Shown here: positions 30,541 to 41,752 of the stretch, piece after piece | How positions within the stretch are numbered: position 1 is the stretch's first letter | How the letters are laid out: each line of letters begins with the position of its first letter | Origin: Trichomonas vaginalis G3 | Lineage: Eukaryota > Parabasalia > Trichomonadida > Trichomonadidae | NCBI RefSeq assembly: GCF_026262505.1 | Contig: NC_067203.1 | Coordinates: 2,294,001 to 2,358,000 of the forward strand | DNA: 64,000 bases | Reading direction: 5' to 3' | Translations under genes and position numbers: made by a program | Notes under the pieces: model-generated | Told to the model about the DNA's origin: nothing | Databases searched by the model: none | The model's input: only the letters and a program-made list of their open reading frames with translations

Positions 30541-31352
30541 TAGGATGAGTCTATGACTGAGGTAAGGATGAGTCAATGACTGAGGTAATGATGAGTCTAT
30601 GACTGAGGTAAGGATGAGTCTATGACTGAGGTAAGGATGAGTCAATGACTGAGGTAAGGATGAGTCAATGACTGAGGTAAGGATGAGTCAATGACTGAGG
30701 TAAGGATGAGTCAATGACTGAGGTAAGGATGAGTCAATGACTGAGGTAAGGATGAGTCAATGACTGAGGTAAGGATGAGTCAATGACTGAGGTAAGGATG
30801 AGTCAATGACTGAGGTAAGGATGAGTCTATGACTGAGGTAAGGATGAGTCAATGACTGAGGTAAGGATGAGTCAATGACTGAGGTAAGGATGAGTCAATG
30901 ACTGAGGTAAGGATGAGTCAATGACTGAGGTAAGGATGAGTCAATGACTGAGGTAAGGATGAGTTGTTGTCTGAGGTAAGGATGAGTCAATGACTGAGGT
31001 AAGGATGAGTCAATGACTGAGGTAAGGATGAGTCAATGACTGAGGTAAGGATGAGTCAATGACTGAGGTAAGGATGAGTCAATGACTGAGGTAAGGATGA
31101 GTCAATGACTGAGGTAAGGATGAGTCAATGACTGAGGTAAGGATGAGTCAATGACTGAGGTAAGGATGAGTTGTTGTCTGAGGTAAGGATGAGTCAATGA
31201 CTGAGGTAAGGATGAGTCAATGACTGAGGTAAGGATGAGTTAATGACTGAGGTAAGGATGAGTCAATGACTGAGGTAAGGATGAGTCTATGACTGAGGTA
31301 AGGATAAGTCAATGACTGCTGTAAGGATGAGTTGTTGTATGAGGTAAGGATG
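30541..31352 (-). repeat. 23-bp minisatellite in inverted orientation, about 35 units
   Basis: The same unit as 29146-30092 on the opposite strand (AAGGATGAGTCAATGACTGA), with the same variant types. Together the two arrays form a large inverted repeat. Confidence 0.9.
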
Positions 31353-32270
31353 ATTTATTCTCTTCACTACCTATTACTGACGGGTCCATGGTAGTATTCA
31401 TTTTATTTTTATCGTTTTATTTTCCTTCAATTTCAACTCTAAGCATCAACTATCACACAATAGTTCCTCTACCTTACACCCAACCAATCCCATATTGAAT
31501 CTTAACTTTTCCTCCTGATATTGATAAAATAAATTTCAATTGTTCGTTTCCAGATCTTGTTAAAGAAAAAAAAATTCACTCCTCTTAGATACAAAGAGAA
31601 CTACTTTATCTAAATTTTTCAAAAAAATACATTTTCTTATTTTACATATTAAAAAGTACCAATTTTTATTTCAAAATTTGAAATTTATGATTTTTTTGGA
31701 AAACTTTTCGATTTTCTGACACGGTAGATGCTTTTTATTTTATACACTATGCCTAAAATTAACTTTTCAAACTAAAAAAATCCTAATTAGATAATTTTTC
31801 AAATATTTAATCAGTTAAATTGAATATTATTAAACTATGTTATTATTTAAATAATTTCCATCTTTTGTAATGCATCAGCACATTACCTGAAAACTTTTTA
31901 ATCATTCTAGAACAAACCAACATCGTATAATCCCATCATAGCTAATCATCCATTACAATTCTGCCTATTCAAGAGCTCGTGGTGAATTTCCTAAGTTCAT
32001 TCCCATTCAAAATAAAGATATTCAACAAATTTCTTCCAAAAGAACTTCGTAAACTAACTAACAAGAATAACATCTTCCATTATTTTCAACATAAATACAT
32101 TTTCAAAGAATAAAATGTTCTTTAATGATTTTTTATTTGGTGAGAAATTTGCAACATTATTCTTTCATACTCAACTTCAATACAACAACTAACATATGAT
32201 AGTTGGAAAAAATCACATAATAGAGCAGGTAAGTATTGTGAAGCTGAACTTTTATTTATCTGGTGTGATA
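31353..32270. other. A/T-rich spacer inside element C
   Basis: No gene, repeat array or RNA is recognised; homopolymer-rich sequence only. Confidence 0.5.
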
Positions 32271-32962
32271 TGACCAAGCGAGGGACTCAGACTGCTGTAT
32301 CTGTGGAGCAACATGACCAAGCGAGGGACTCAGACTGCTGTATCTGTGGAGCAACATGACCAAGCGAGGGACTCAGACTGCTGTATCTGTGGAGCAACAT
32401 GACCAAGCGAGGGACTCAGACTGCTGTATCTGTGGAGCAACATGACCAAGCGAGGGACTCAGACTGCTGTATCTGTGGAGCAACATGACCAAGCGAGGGA
32501 CTCAGACTGCTGTATCTGTGGAGCAACATGACCAAGCGAGGGACTCAGACTGCTGTATCTGTGGAGCAACATGACCAAGCGAGGGACTCAGACTGCTGTA
32601 TCTGTGGAGCAACATGACCAAGCGAGGGACTCAGACTGCTGTATCTGTGGAGCAACATGACCAAGCGAGGGACTCAGACTGCTGTATCTGTGGAGCAACA
32701 TGACCAAGCGAGGGACTCAGACTGCTGTATCTGTGGAGCAACATGACCAAGCGAGGGACTCAGACTGCTGTATCTGTGGAGCAACATGACCAAGCGAGGG
32801 ACTCAGACTGCTGTATCTGTGGAGCAACATGACCAAGCGAGGGACTCAGACTGCTGTATCTGTGGAGCAACATGACCAAGCGAGGGACTCAGACTGCTGT
32901 ATCTGTGAGCAACATGACAAGCGAGGGACTCAGACTGCTGTATCTGTGGAGCAACATGACAA
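32271..32962 (+). repeat. 43-bp minisatellite, about 16 units
   Basis: Nearly identical 43-bp units contain GACCAAGCGAGGGACTCAGA and ACTGCTGTATCTGTGGAGCA. The last two units have single-base losses. The short frames opened by the repeat are not genes. Confidence 0.9.
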
Positions 32963-33115
32963 GGTGATTCAGTTTGCATTGATTGATAGTTCAATATCAG
33001 ACCAATACTTCTCTTCCATGTTGCGGGCATGGCGAGGCATTTTCAAGATTGGTACCGAAATTGGCTACTATCCCTAAATGCAACAATCATAAATGACACT
33101 TTTATCAAAAAACGT

Positions 33116-33521
33116 GTTTAATTCAAATTTGGCGGGCTTTTGGTCGTAGATTAATTTAACTAATATGAATTTGGATTGTGCTTTCCTTATTGATGTAATG
33201 ATATTTTCACTAATAAAAAATGAAATATACACAAGAAAAAAATTATTCAAAAATTATCATTGCATTTTATTTGAAGAAATTTTGAAAACACATCATACAC
33301 ATACTATAAATGAATATTATCATCTTAATTTTAATAAATTTCATTTACTTGGAAAGATGCAAGATCATCTTGTACTTACTCTTCGATTTATTCCATGTAA
33401 CTTCGCAGGTAATAATGGCGCACTTACCTCTATTTTGGATTTTTATAGTTTCCCTCAAAACACATTCTATGGACTTACGCTCGTATCGCGTTAAAAAATG
33501 TCGTTAAAATTGAACCGCGCC
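33116..33521 (-). repeat. Right TIR of element C
   Basis: Inverted copy of 28407-28813. A frame open across the TIR (33165-33494) is also present in the left TIR on the other strand, but it has no start context or domain. Confidence 0.75.
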
Positions 33522-34094
33522 ACGATTATTGCTACTTTTTCGAAATAAAATAAATTTATTATCAAAAACCTTTTTTTTCTAAGTAAAAATAAACGAAATT
33601 TTTTACCTTATGAACTTTTGATGGAAATATGCAAATTTAAAATAATAAAGAAAGCCGCGAGCGAAGCGATCGGCTTAGTTCGAAGATTTTGATTCAAATC
33701 TTTGCTGATCTGTAATTCGCGGAAGCCGCGAGCGAATCGAGCGGCTTAGGTCTAAGATTTTGATTCAAATCTTTGCTTATATTCCTTAAATTCTTTATGA
33801 AACTCGCAACAGTTCCATAAAAAATTTTAAATTCTAAACTGTCGAAATTACCGATCGGTAATCACACCCTTCACAGGCGTGTCACTTTTAGCTAAAATTA
33901 CCCCTACTCGAACTATTCTCGGATAATGTCGATAAAGAAAACATAGTTCAATTAAAATATTATGTTAGATAAGAATACTCATTTGAATAATTTTCAATTC
34001 TCAACTATTAATGCAAGTTGAGTGTTAAAGCTTTAATGGTAGAGGCGAGAATTTAAATTTTGATAAACATAAATACTTTTTATTAATAAAAGAA
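33522..34094. other. Intergenic DNA with paired GC-rich repeat
   Basis: Two copies of a roughly 70-bp unit lie at about 33650-33715 and 33722-33780. Each has a GC-rich hairpin-like AAGCCGCGAGCGAA...CGGCTTAG followed by the palindrome AAGATTTTGATTCAAATCTT. A short palindrome TTACCGATCGGTAA is near 33850. No gene is seen. Confidence 0.55.
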
Positions 34095-35825
34095 TTAAGC
34101 ATCAACATATGCTTCATTAAGTGCATCATTTGTTGAATAATTATCAATCGCTTCTTGAATTGAAATCGAAACAGTTTCAATAAGAGCGTTAAACTGGTCG
34201 GATTCAATTCTTACAGGAAGCATTGTGAGTCTCAGCATATCCTCATCAATGAAAATCGCTGTGAAGACAACGTAAGAATTGTCAACGGTGTTTCTAGCGT
34301 AGATATGCATATCATCTGGGTGAAGCCATTCATATTGAGCGTTTGAAAGACATGTTTGGAGTGTAAGCATAAGTTCTTCGATAGGAATTGGGATTTTTTC
34401 AAATGATTGAGGTTCCATTTCGAGTTCTGGAGTGTCATTAAATTCAGCAGTGTATCTTCTCTCAACAAGTGAGAATGTTTCCGGAGAAGAAACGTCAGGA
34501 ATCGCTCTGCGACGTCCGAATGAATCTGCTGAATTTGCAGAGCCCATTGGGAGAACATTTGGTGAGATGATGAATGCATCGTTAGGAATTGCATCATCAG
34601 CAGAAGAATCAGTGGGCCATTTGAGAGTATCAATTGAGATATTTCTTGTAAGCATATGAGCGAAAACCTTGGCCATAGTGTGGGTCTCTGCACGAAGTTC
34701 TTCGTTGATCTCCTCATCAGATTGGTATCCAATTGACTTCAGGACAGTATATGTTGCCCATGGAACGTCTTTTGGATCAACCGGGCTCGTAATAAATGGA
34801 AGACGAAGAGGTGTTGGAAATACGTATTTTTCTAGGCAAAACATCCTGAATGATGGGTGAACTTTAATTTGATCGATTGTAATTCTGAGGTTTGGATCAA
34901 CTGTAAGCATTTTCGAGATGAGATCTTGAATTGGAGGTGGAAAATCTGGCATTCTATACCTTCCTGATTTAACTTTGGCCAATAAATTGCGAATTGATGG
35001 ATCATCAAATGGAAGTCTACCCTGCGTGTTAGTAAATTCGTTAAAACATACATCTGCAAATCATTTAAGCTTAGCGTAACTAAAACTAATAGTACAAAAA
35101 AATTATATTTGTTCTAAGATAAAACAAATTACAATTAATTTTCCTTAAGTAAATTAAGTTACGGTAGCTATGTTTGATTTGCGTGATGTATTAAAAAAAA
35201 TAATACATACTGCAAGTAAAGCGAATAAAATGACGCCAAGAGACCAAATATCTGCAGCTCTTCCATCATATGTGCTTCCCTTTATAACTTCGGGAGCTGC
35301 ATAATGTGGAGAACCGCAAGATGTTTCTGCAATATTTGAACGCATCCAGCGTGCAAATCCAAAGTCTGCAATCTTGATGTGGTTGAACTGATCCAAGAGG
35401 ATATTTTCGGGTTTAAGATCTCTATGGCAAATAGCGTGTTCATGTAAATATTCTAAGCCATAAAGCAATTCGTGGAAGAAATGCATTCCACATTCCAGTG
35501 TAAGCGATTTTCGTTTAATTAAGAAGTCGAAGAGTTCGCCATTTTCGGCATACTCAAGTACAATATAAAAATGACGATGAGATTCAAAGCATTCCTCAAA
35601 CTTAAGAAGATGAGGATGATTTAAAAGTCTCATCAAACCGACTTCCCTTCTAATTTTTGTTTCTAATTGGGGCTTTGCTTCGAATAATGATTTTTTTACG
35701 ATTTTAATGGCATATTGTTGTCCTGATCCTTGCTTTGTTGCAATCCTTACTTTTCCTGTTGTTCCTTTACCTAATGTACGTCCAAGAGTATAGTCTCCAA
35801 CTTCTTGTTTACGATCTTCAAGCAT
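34095..35825 (-). CDS. CAMK/AMPK-like Ser/Thr protein kinase with KA1-type tail (one intron)
   Basis: Two exons (35825-35211 and 35021-34095) encode 513 aa. The kinase domain shows the Gly loop LGKGTTGKV (about residues 19-27), the ATP lysine in AIKIVKK, the catalytic loop HRDLKPEN, the DFG motif and APEVI, and continues into exon 2 (GRLPFDD). The C-terminal 100 residues (from PIPIEELMLTLQ) look like a kinase-associated KA1 domain, which binds acidic phospholipids in KIN/MARK/AMPK kinases. An intron with trichomonad splice signals separates the exons exactly in frame. It is a host housekeeping/signalling gene of normal length that looks whole. Confidence 0.9.
35022..35210 (-). other. Spliceosomal intron, 189 bp
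   Basis: The minus strand begins GTATGT and ends TTTACTAACACGCAG. The fused branch-point/3' splice-site ACTAACACRCAG is the known signature of trichomonad introns. Removing it joins ...FALLA to GRLPFDD in frame, as the kinase fold requires, and the intron itself has in-frame stops. Confidence 0.9.
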
Positions 35826-36315
35826 TTTTCTTGATTGAATAAATATTATACAAAAATCTATCGTTCTGATTTTAAATTCGCTAATTTGAGTCTTTTGCTC
35901 TTGTATTATAATGTTTATATCTTGTCAAAATCTTCTATCGAAAGTATTCAATCGATGACAAAAAAATAGATCACCGTCATATTTTAATATAATAAACATG
36001 CTATATAATCAAGTTGAAAAAGCTAAGCTCTATTCAAATATGCCATGAATTGCAATCAAACTAAATAATTGTTTTGTATTTGGCTAATTTTGATATGTGG
36101 TCATCATTTGAAAATGGTTGCTAATGTATTATTCGCTAGAAATGCTTTTTATAATTTGATTATTTTCGATGAGAGTTTCAACCTCAATTGCTGGCTCAAA
36201 GCAAGTTAAGCTATTTTTCCCTAACGATTTATAAACATAAAGAATAGATCAAATGGGTGTAAATTAAATCATATATAAACAGAAATTAATTATTTACAAA
36301 ACAATATAAAATACA
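35826..36315. other. Host intergenic DNA upstream of the kinase
   Basis: No gene seen. The kinase ATG is preceded within 15 bp by ATTCAATCAAG, which loosely fits a trichomonad initiator (TCA at the start site). Confidence 0.45.
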
Positions 36316-37596
36316 TTAGTTATTTATACTTTTTGTGATAGGGTCTTTGATATCGAGTAGGTCATCTACTAGGTCGTCGTCATTCCAGTCAATACCTCCC
36401 ATCTTTGTATTTGATGGTTCGATAATGTAAAAGAAACCAAATATTGCACCGAGAGCACTAATTACACCATAGAATATGCATGTTGCGGATTGTCCCATGC
36501 CTTCTTTCATCCATGGGAACATGAAAACAACAATGAATGAGCAAAATTGGTTGACAACAACAACCATTGTTGCAGCCATTGATCGGACAGAATCTGGGAA
36601 CAATTCTGGTACAATAAACCATAGAATTGGTCCCAAAGCTAAACCGAAGAAGAACAAATAAAAACAAATAATTACAATCGCAACCCAGTTCGTAAGATTA
36701 TAAGAAGTGTTTATTGAAAATAGGAAGAGCATAATGGCACATCCTAATGCTGAAATACAGAAAAGTGGCATTCTTCTAAGATAATCCACAGCAAAACCGC
36801 AAATGAAAACGCCTAAAAACTGGCAACCCATGGAAATTGTTGATGCAATGCCTGTCGCTAATGGAACACCTGCATCTTCGAAGCTTTGACTCAAATTAGA
36901 TAAAATTGCATTAATTCCACAAAATTGTTGAATAAACATCATCGTTAATCCAACAACTAGCTTTTCCAAATAGCAATCCTGGAATAATGTATCTTTTTCT
37001 CTATGAGTATTAGAATCACTTTCTGATTTTCTCCTATTTGGAGATGTTTCAGGACAAATCCATATTAGACATGCTCCAAGAGCTGAAAAACCTATTCCTG
37101 TATAAAATAACGTTTTCCAATTTGCGTAGGTTCCTTGAACGTACATTATTGTAATTCCAACGACGCATCCAATTTGATGTAAGTTCCCAAAAAATCCTCC
37201 TAGTTTTGTAGGCGCAATTTCGATTAACATTGTCGGACATAATGATGTGAAACCACCAATGTCTAAACCAGCCAGTGCTCTGGAAAATATAGCTATCCAA
37301 AATCTTTCTTTTGACATAAAAAGGGAAAGAACATAAATTCCCGCAGCAAATATATGTAAAAACATAAAAGCTAAGCGCCTTCCGACATAATTTAATGAGA
37401 ATGTTAGTATAAAGGGACTAAATATAGCGCATAATGATGTTATGATGTTATACCATTGAAGTGCGCTATCTGATTTATTCCAATTATGGAAAACTGTTGT
37501 CATTGGAGTTGGCAGGCCAACACTAATGCCAAAATTGAGGCTTCCAAGCATGATAATAAATCCATAAATTAGCTCTCTGCAACAGATATTAGCCAT
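36316..37596 (-). CDS. Sugar-porter family MFS transporter, 426 aa
   Basis: A polytopic protein with about twelve hydrophobic segments. Family marks are NYVGRRLAF (the G-R-R loop after TM2), PETSPNRR (near 190, the PESPR position before the central loop), QQFCGINAI in TM7 and VPELFPDSVRSMA after TM10. These place it in the sugar porter family, which moves hexoses across the plasma membrane. The central loop is short and the acidic C-terminal tail (DWNDDDLVDDLLDI) may hold sorting signals. It looks whole. Confidence 0.88.
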   Translation of the reverse strand: MANICCRELIYGFIIMLGSLNFGISVGLPTPMTTVFHNWNKSDSALQWYNIITSLCAIFSPFILTFSLNYVGRRLAFMFLHIFAAGIYVLSLFMSKERFWIAIFSRALAGLDIGGFTSLCPTMLIEIAPTKLGGFFGNLHQIGCVVGITIMYVQGTYANWKTLFYTGIGFSALGACLIWICPETSPNRRKSESDSNTHREKDTLFQDCYLEKLVVGLTMMFIQQFCGINAILSNLSQSFEDAGVPLATGIASTISMGCQFLGVFICGFAVDYLRRMPLFCISALGCAIMLFLFSINTSYNLTNWVAIVIICFYLFFFGLALGPILWFIVPELFPDSVRSMAATMVVVVNQFCSFIVVFMFPWMKEGMGQSATCIFYGVISALGAIFGFFYIIEPSNTKMGGIDWNDDDLVDDLLDIKDPITKSINN

Positions 37597-39819
37597 TATT
37601 GATAATTAATTCTCTTCTTATTTTTTTGAATGTGTTTCTGAATTGAAAAGGTTTTACACCACATCTAATTGAGTTGCGTTCGCATGTTAAAAGAATAATG
37701 AACCCGTACAAAACCCCGTAGTTGTTCAGATGCAATTCAAAATTGAGAAGTATAGAAATTATATTTTGATGATTATTTGATATATGAAGACTGAAATTAT
37801 TAAATATTGAAACATAAAACAATGATTTTATTTGAAATTTGAATATGCTTGAAAATTTTAAAGGAATTGCGAAAATAATGAAAACAGACTCTAAATTTGT
37901 AATCTTGAAAATTTTAATTCAATGAAAAGCGGCAGAAAATTTCTTTTGTTTTCAGAAAGGTAAGTAATATAATCCTTTTACATGAACAATAATAGTAATA
38001 TAATAAAGCTATACTGTAATGGTTGCAATTTCTAATAAAATATCCAAATTTCTATACCAAATATTTTCAATAATTGTAATTTTGCCATACCATATGCTTG
38101 ATAGCAATATACTGCGCGAATTATGGATAGATTTAATTGATAAGTTAAATTTAATCCTTGAGATGATGGTTCAAAAATTCGAAAATAAAATAAATCATTT
38201 TGATATAAATAAATTCCATTTAAAACTATTAAATGATTGGGGAGAAGCTTCCTAAACTTTTTAATCCCATAAATATGGTCATTATCTGGAATAAAGAGTT
38301 AAGCGTCATATGTCACTTTTTGTACTCAGGAAACATCGACTTTATGCGTTATGACTTTTCGATGAGGAAACAAGTGTTCACGTATTATAAACTTCCTTAT
38401 CCCAATAAATCGGCCCTAAACATAATTAATTTTAAGCATTATAATGGTCTCTTTTCTATGATAACCAAATCAAATTGGTTATCATAGAAAAGCACCAAAA
38501 ACTAGAATAGGAATCGGCAATATGGAATTATGAAACAACTAGGATAAAATGGATATGGGACATTCATGAATGCATTCACTTTTTTCAAGACTTTTTAATG
38601 AATTTCAAATTCCTCAGATTATTTTCAATAGATTTTCCGTACCATATCATTTTTATTAGACAAAGCTATCTTTTCGATGAAATTTTTGCAAAAATACTCT
38701 GTTTTGAAAAAGATTTATGTAAATTTTTTGATAAAAGTGTCTTGAATGATTATCATTGATAATACCATTCCAATTGAATGCTGTTTTCGGCTGCTTTTAT
38801 AAAAATTTGATCATATTGTACTCATAATTTTTTTTTGTATTTTGGTCAAAAACTAAGCTAACATCAGCTGTATATTTGCATAAGCCATTAATAAGCTTTG
38901 GTATAGGTTATACTGAGTTTAGACGATCATACAATTTAGACTTTTTTCATTTAATTTAGTCTAACAAAGAGTGATTATCTTACTATTTGATTCATAAATA
39001 TATAGGAAATAATAGTTTTATACCTTAATATGATAAAATTTTATAAAATTTTCCCTTCTCCTTTGGCAATATTAGTCATTAATAGATATATTTAACATGA
39101 TGGTTCTAAATATATGAATAGATAAAATTTTCCTTTCAATTTTACGAACCAAATTTATTACCATATCCTAAATTTTTTCTATGTTTATAGACCTTTGGAA
39201 CTTTGTATGAAGTCTAAATATACATGTAGAGTATTCAAACAAAACAAATATCAAAATCTAAACCTTTGAATTACCTTCAATGCTTAACCGAATTACTAGA
39301 TCTTATATATATGTGTGTACTAATACCTTTTGATGCATAAAAAACTCCAAAAGAGTTTCATTTTTAAAATAGTCGATATCAATTCAAAAAATTGAAACTA
39401 TACCGTCAACTGTCAATTTTTCAATAGTTCGTTTTTTTAAATGTAATTGCTTTTTTTATATGCATTAATCATTTGATAGTAGTGGGATCAAATTACATAT
39501 CTTAAAAATGTATTCCGAGTGGAAAAAAAATCAATAGAATTGACCACAGATATCTGTTTAATCCAAAAATATTATTAGAATCATATTTAATAAAAATGCT
39601 ATGCTTTTAGAAATAAACGGAAGAATAAACGCACTGTTTCAAACCGTCAAAATTGAATTTGTGTCAAATATCTTGAATTTACAATTTTAGCTATTTAGAT
39701 AATTAGAGAAGCATTTGATCAATTTTTGTGTTAAACAACTATTTTTCGAATTTCTGAGATATGAAAATTAATTCACTAACTTCTTAAAAACATGAATTGA
39801 ATGAAAACTCTTAGAAGAA
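37597..39819. other. Long A/T-rich host intergenic DNA
   Basis: No gene is supported; the short frames at 38019-38487 have no recognisable features. The one clear structure is a perfect 18-bp inverted repeat with a 6-base loop at 38451-38492. Confidence 0.55.
38451..38492. repeat. Perfect 18-bp hairpin
   Basis: CTTTTCTATGATAACCAA, loop ATCAAA, then the exact complement. It is isolated in intergenic DNA and could be a terminator-like structure or a small MITE remnant. Confidence 0.7.
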
Positions 39820-41075
39820 ATGTTCATATCACTTTCATTAATGGAGTACAAGGATGATTCCGAGTTCTTGGATGATATCCAGAAGTCCAAAACCCGATCC
39901 AAGGAAATCGTGAGAATGCAAATGCACTTAGCTTATCTTGATGAATCAGAGCCCGCAAGTGAAGATGAAAATCAAGCACCAGCTAATGCCGAAGAATTTA
40001 AAGTTGTCAGAAAGTTTAGCTTACAAAAATTCCTTGAGGCACACCCAATCTTAAATGTCAAAGACCTTTGTAACTTTCTTTGGATCAACTCTTGTATTTA
40101 GTTGATGTTGTTCGCGAGCATGAGTTTTCATCCAGACGCGGTCGGAAAACGGTTGTGATCCATTAGATGCGTTATTCCTAACATTAACTTACTATTGCAC
40201 TTATCTTCCATTGCAAAAAATGTCAGGAATTGTTAGTTTGAAACAGAGTTACCTCAGCAAAATCATTAACAAAACAACAAACAGGATGTTCCCAATTTTC
40301 ATTGCTGAATTCATTCCAAAACAATATTCTCCCTGTGACAAGGAGTTCGATAACTTTCCAACATGTGTTGCTGCAGTTGATAGCTCTACTATTCCTTTTA
40401 CCGTTCCTCTTGATCTTGCTGAGCGTAAAAGTTCATGGGATGCTAAAAACCATTGCAATGGTATGAAGGTTCAAGTTCTTGTTAATCCTTTAGGACAGGT
40501 AATTCACATGAATACAAGTTTTTTAGCTTCAGTTCACGATAAGAAAGTATTTGATTTATCAGGAGCTTCAGATTTTTTACATGTCCAACGTGGAGTTGAA
40601 TCTGTTGCATTAGGACTTCTTGCAGATAGAGGTTACATCGGTATTCAGAAATACCATCCAACAGCCGTCATTATGCAAAGAGGTGATGACGAAGAAGTTA
40701 CAAAACGCAATAATGCGATTGCACATGATCGCCAAATTGTCGAACGACGCTTTGCACGCGATAAAAGTAATTGGAGTGTCTTGGCAATAGGATATCGTGG
40801 TGAAAAAGGCAATCTTCCACTTATTGTTCAAGGATTGTTTGCTTTAGATAACTATCACATCGATTCCACACCTCTCAGTGAGAAGGATAACTGCGATTTT
40901 CCTTGCACTCCAAAAGATGAAAAAGAAGCTGCAGCAACACCAGAACCAAATGGTTCAGGAAGCCCAATGCCAAAGCCAAGATGTGTTCCAAAAGATCTTT
41001 ATCTCCAAACTCCAGAAACTCCAATGAAGATTCCATCTCCACTAGCTGGATATGAAAAGATTGATAAGATACTTG
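39820..41075 (+). pseudogene. DDE_4-type transposase-derived gene, frame-shifted and split by element B
   Basis: The part from about 40150 encodes a DDE endonuclease domain of the kind found in IS5/PIF-Harbinger-related transposases. The acidic triad is visible in AAVDSSTIPF, LADRGYIG and IVERRFAR. The N-terminal part (39820-40101, MEYKDDSEFLDDIQ onward) is in other frames, with two shifts between about 40070 and 40150. A helical pre-domain (DPLDALFLTLTYYCTYLPLQ) leads into the core. Element B is inserted at 41075/41076, and the same frame resumes at 63944 (KRTQNAIYNIETKI). It was a DNA-transposon or domesticated gene and is not functional in this allele. Confidence 0.75.
41070..41075 (+). 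repeat. Target-site duplication of element B, left (TACTTG)
   Basis: TACTTG directly precedes the first TIR base (AGTTAGTATACC) and is repeated exactly after the right TIR at 63938-63943. Six-base duplications are characteristic of Maverick/Polinton insertion. Confidence 0.95.
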
Positions 41076-41752
41076 AGTTAGTATACCTAAGTCGTGTACT
41101 GAGGCACTGCGCGCCTCCGTACACAACTTAGCTGTTTTGACACTTTACAAAACCAGTAACGTATATTTTACAACACAAACACCAACTTAACCTTAAATAT
41201 TTATAAAGCCGCCAACCACTTCACCTCACTACTGTAAAAAATAAACGTTCTCACTTACAAAAGTATTGCAACTCTTCCCATTGCTGTGCTTCACACAATA
41301 GTTCATATTCTTCAGTATCGCTGCTGTCGCTCCAATCGTCAGAGTCAAAATCACTGTCATAGTTTATACCTGTAAGTTTTGACAAAGCTAATGAAACACG
41401 TTTACCGTTTGTATCGTATGCTTGTATAAACTTTCCATTCTTCATTCCTTCATAAACGCTCAAACTAACTTTACCCTTTCTCCCTCGTATCTGATAGAAT
41501 GTATTTTCACGAGGAACGAAGAACAAATTCTTGAACTCATGACCATTGTAGTTTGTTATCTCAATAGTTTTCGTCATTTACATAAAAATAAAATAAAAAA
41601 TAAACTTAAAAATAAAATAAAAAATTAATGATATCACCACCCTCACACGTATGAAAACATCCATTTAAATTTAGGTGAAGTGGTGAGATCTCACCTCTTT
41701 TTTCACCTGTTTTTTCACCCTGTTGAATTCATTACTTTATAACTCTCTTCCT
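41076..41752 (+). repeat. Left TIR of element B
   Basis: Almost identical to the inverse of 63272-63937, with a few substitutions and about ten extra bases in an A/T-rich tract. It contains, from the tip inward, a GC-rich hairpin (TGTACTGAGGC...GCCTCCGTACA at 41094-41122), the whole 108-aa gene, and an AGATCT palindrome at 41682-41695. The inner boundary falls inside the 3' end of the neighbouring gene. Confidence 0.93.
41251..41577 (-). CDS. TIR-encoded 108-aa protein, left copy
   Basis: The N-terminal 65 residues are basic and strand-rich (IRGRKGKVSLSVYEGM); the C-terminal 35 residues are strongly acidic (DSDFDSDDWSDSSDTEEYE). The right-TIR copy (63436-63762) encodes the identical protein. 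A T-rich run with TTTTATTTTTATGTAAATG precedes the ATG. No family recognised. A basic fold with an acidic tail suits a DNA- or protein-binding regulator, but this is inference. It looks whole. Confidence 0.75.
   Translation of the reverse strand: MTKTIEITNYNGHEFKNLFFVPRENTFYQIRGRKGKVSLSVYEGMKNGKFIQAYDTNGKRVSLALSKLTGINYDSDFDSDDWSDSSDTEEYELLCEAQQWEELQYFCK

Larger units (their letters stand above)
28407..33521. mobile_element. Non-autonomous TIR element C, 5.1 kb, filled with minisatellites
   Basis: Inverted repeats of about 405 bp (28407-28813 and 33116-33521) are almost identical; the outermost bases are GGCGTG and CGCGCC. No transposase or other gene is seen inside, only three minisatellite blocks and A/T-rich spacers. 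Length and architecture suit a non-autonomous MULE-like or fold-back DNA transposon, but no target duplication is clear, so the superfamily stays open. Confidence 0.65.

Noticed and set aside
29146-32962. Possible CRISPR-like arrays
   Set aside because: Units are contiguous minisatellites without unique spacers, in a eukaryotic genome, and no cas-type genes are present.
33165-33494. 109-aa frame in the right TIR of element C, also open in the left TIR
   Set aside because: It follows from TIR identity; no domain and no supporting codon pattern.
38019-38487. Two short host frames (78 and 84 aa)
   Set aside because: No similarity, no initiator, A/T-rich composition equal to the surrounding intergenic DNA.
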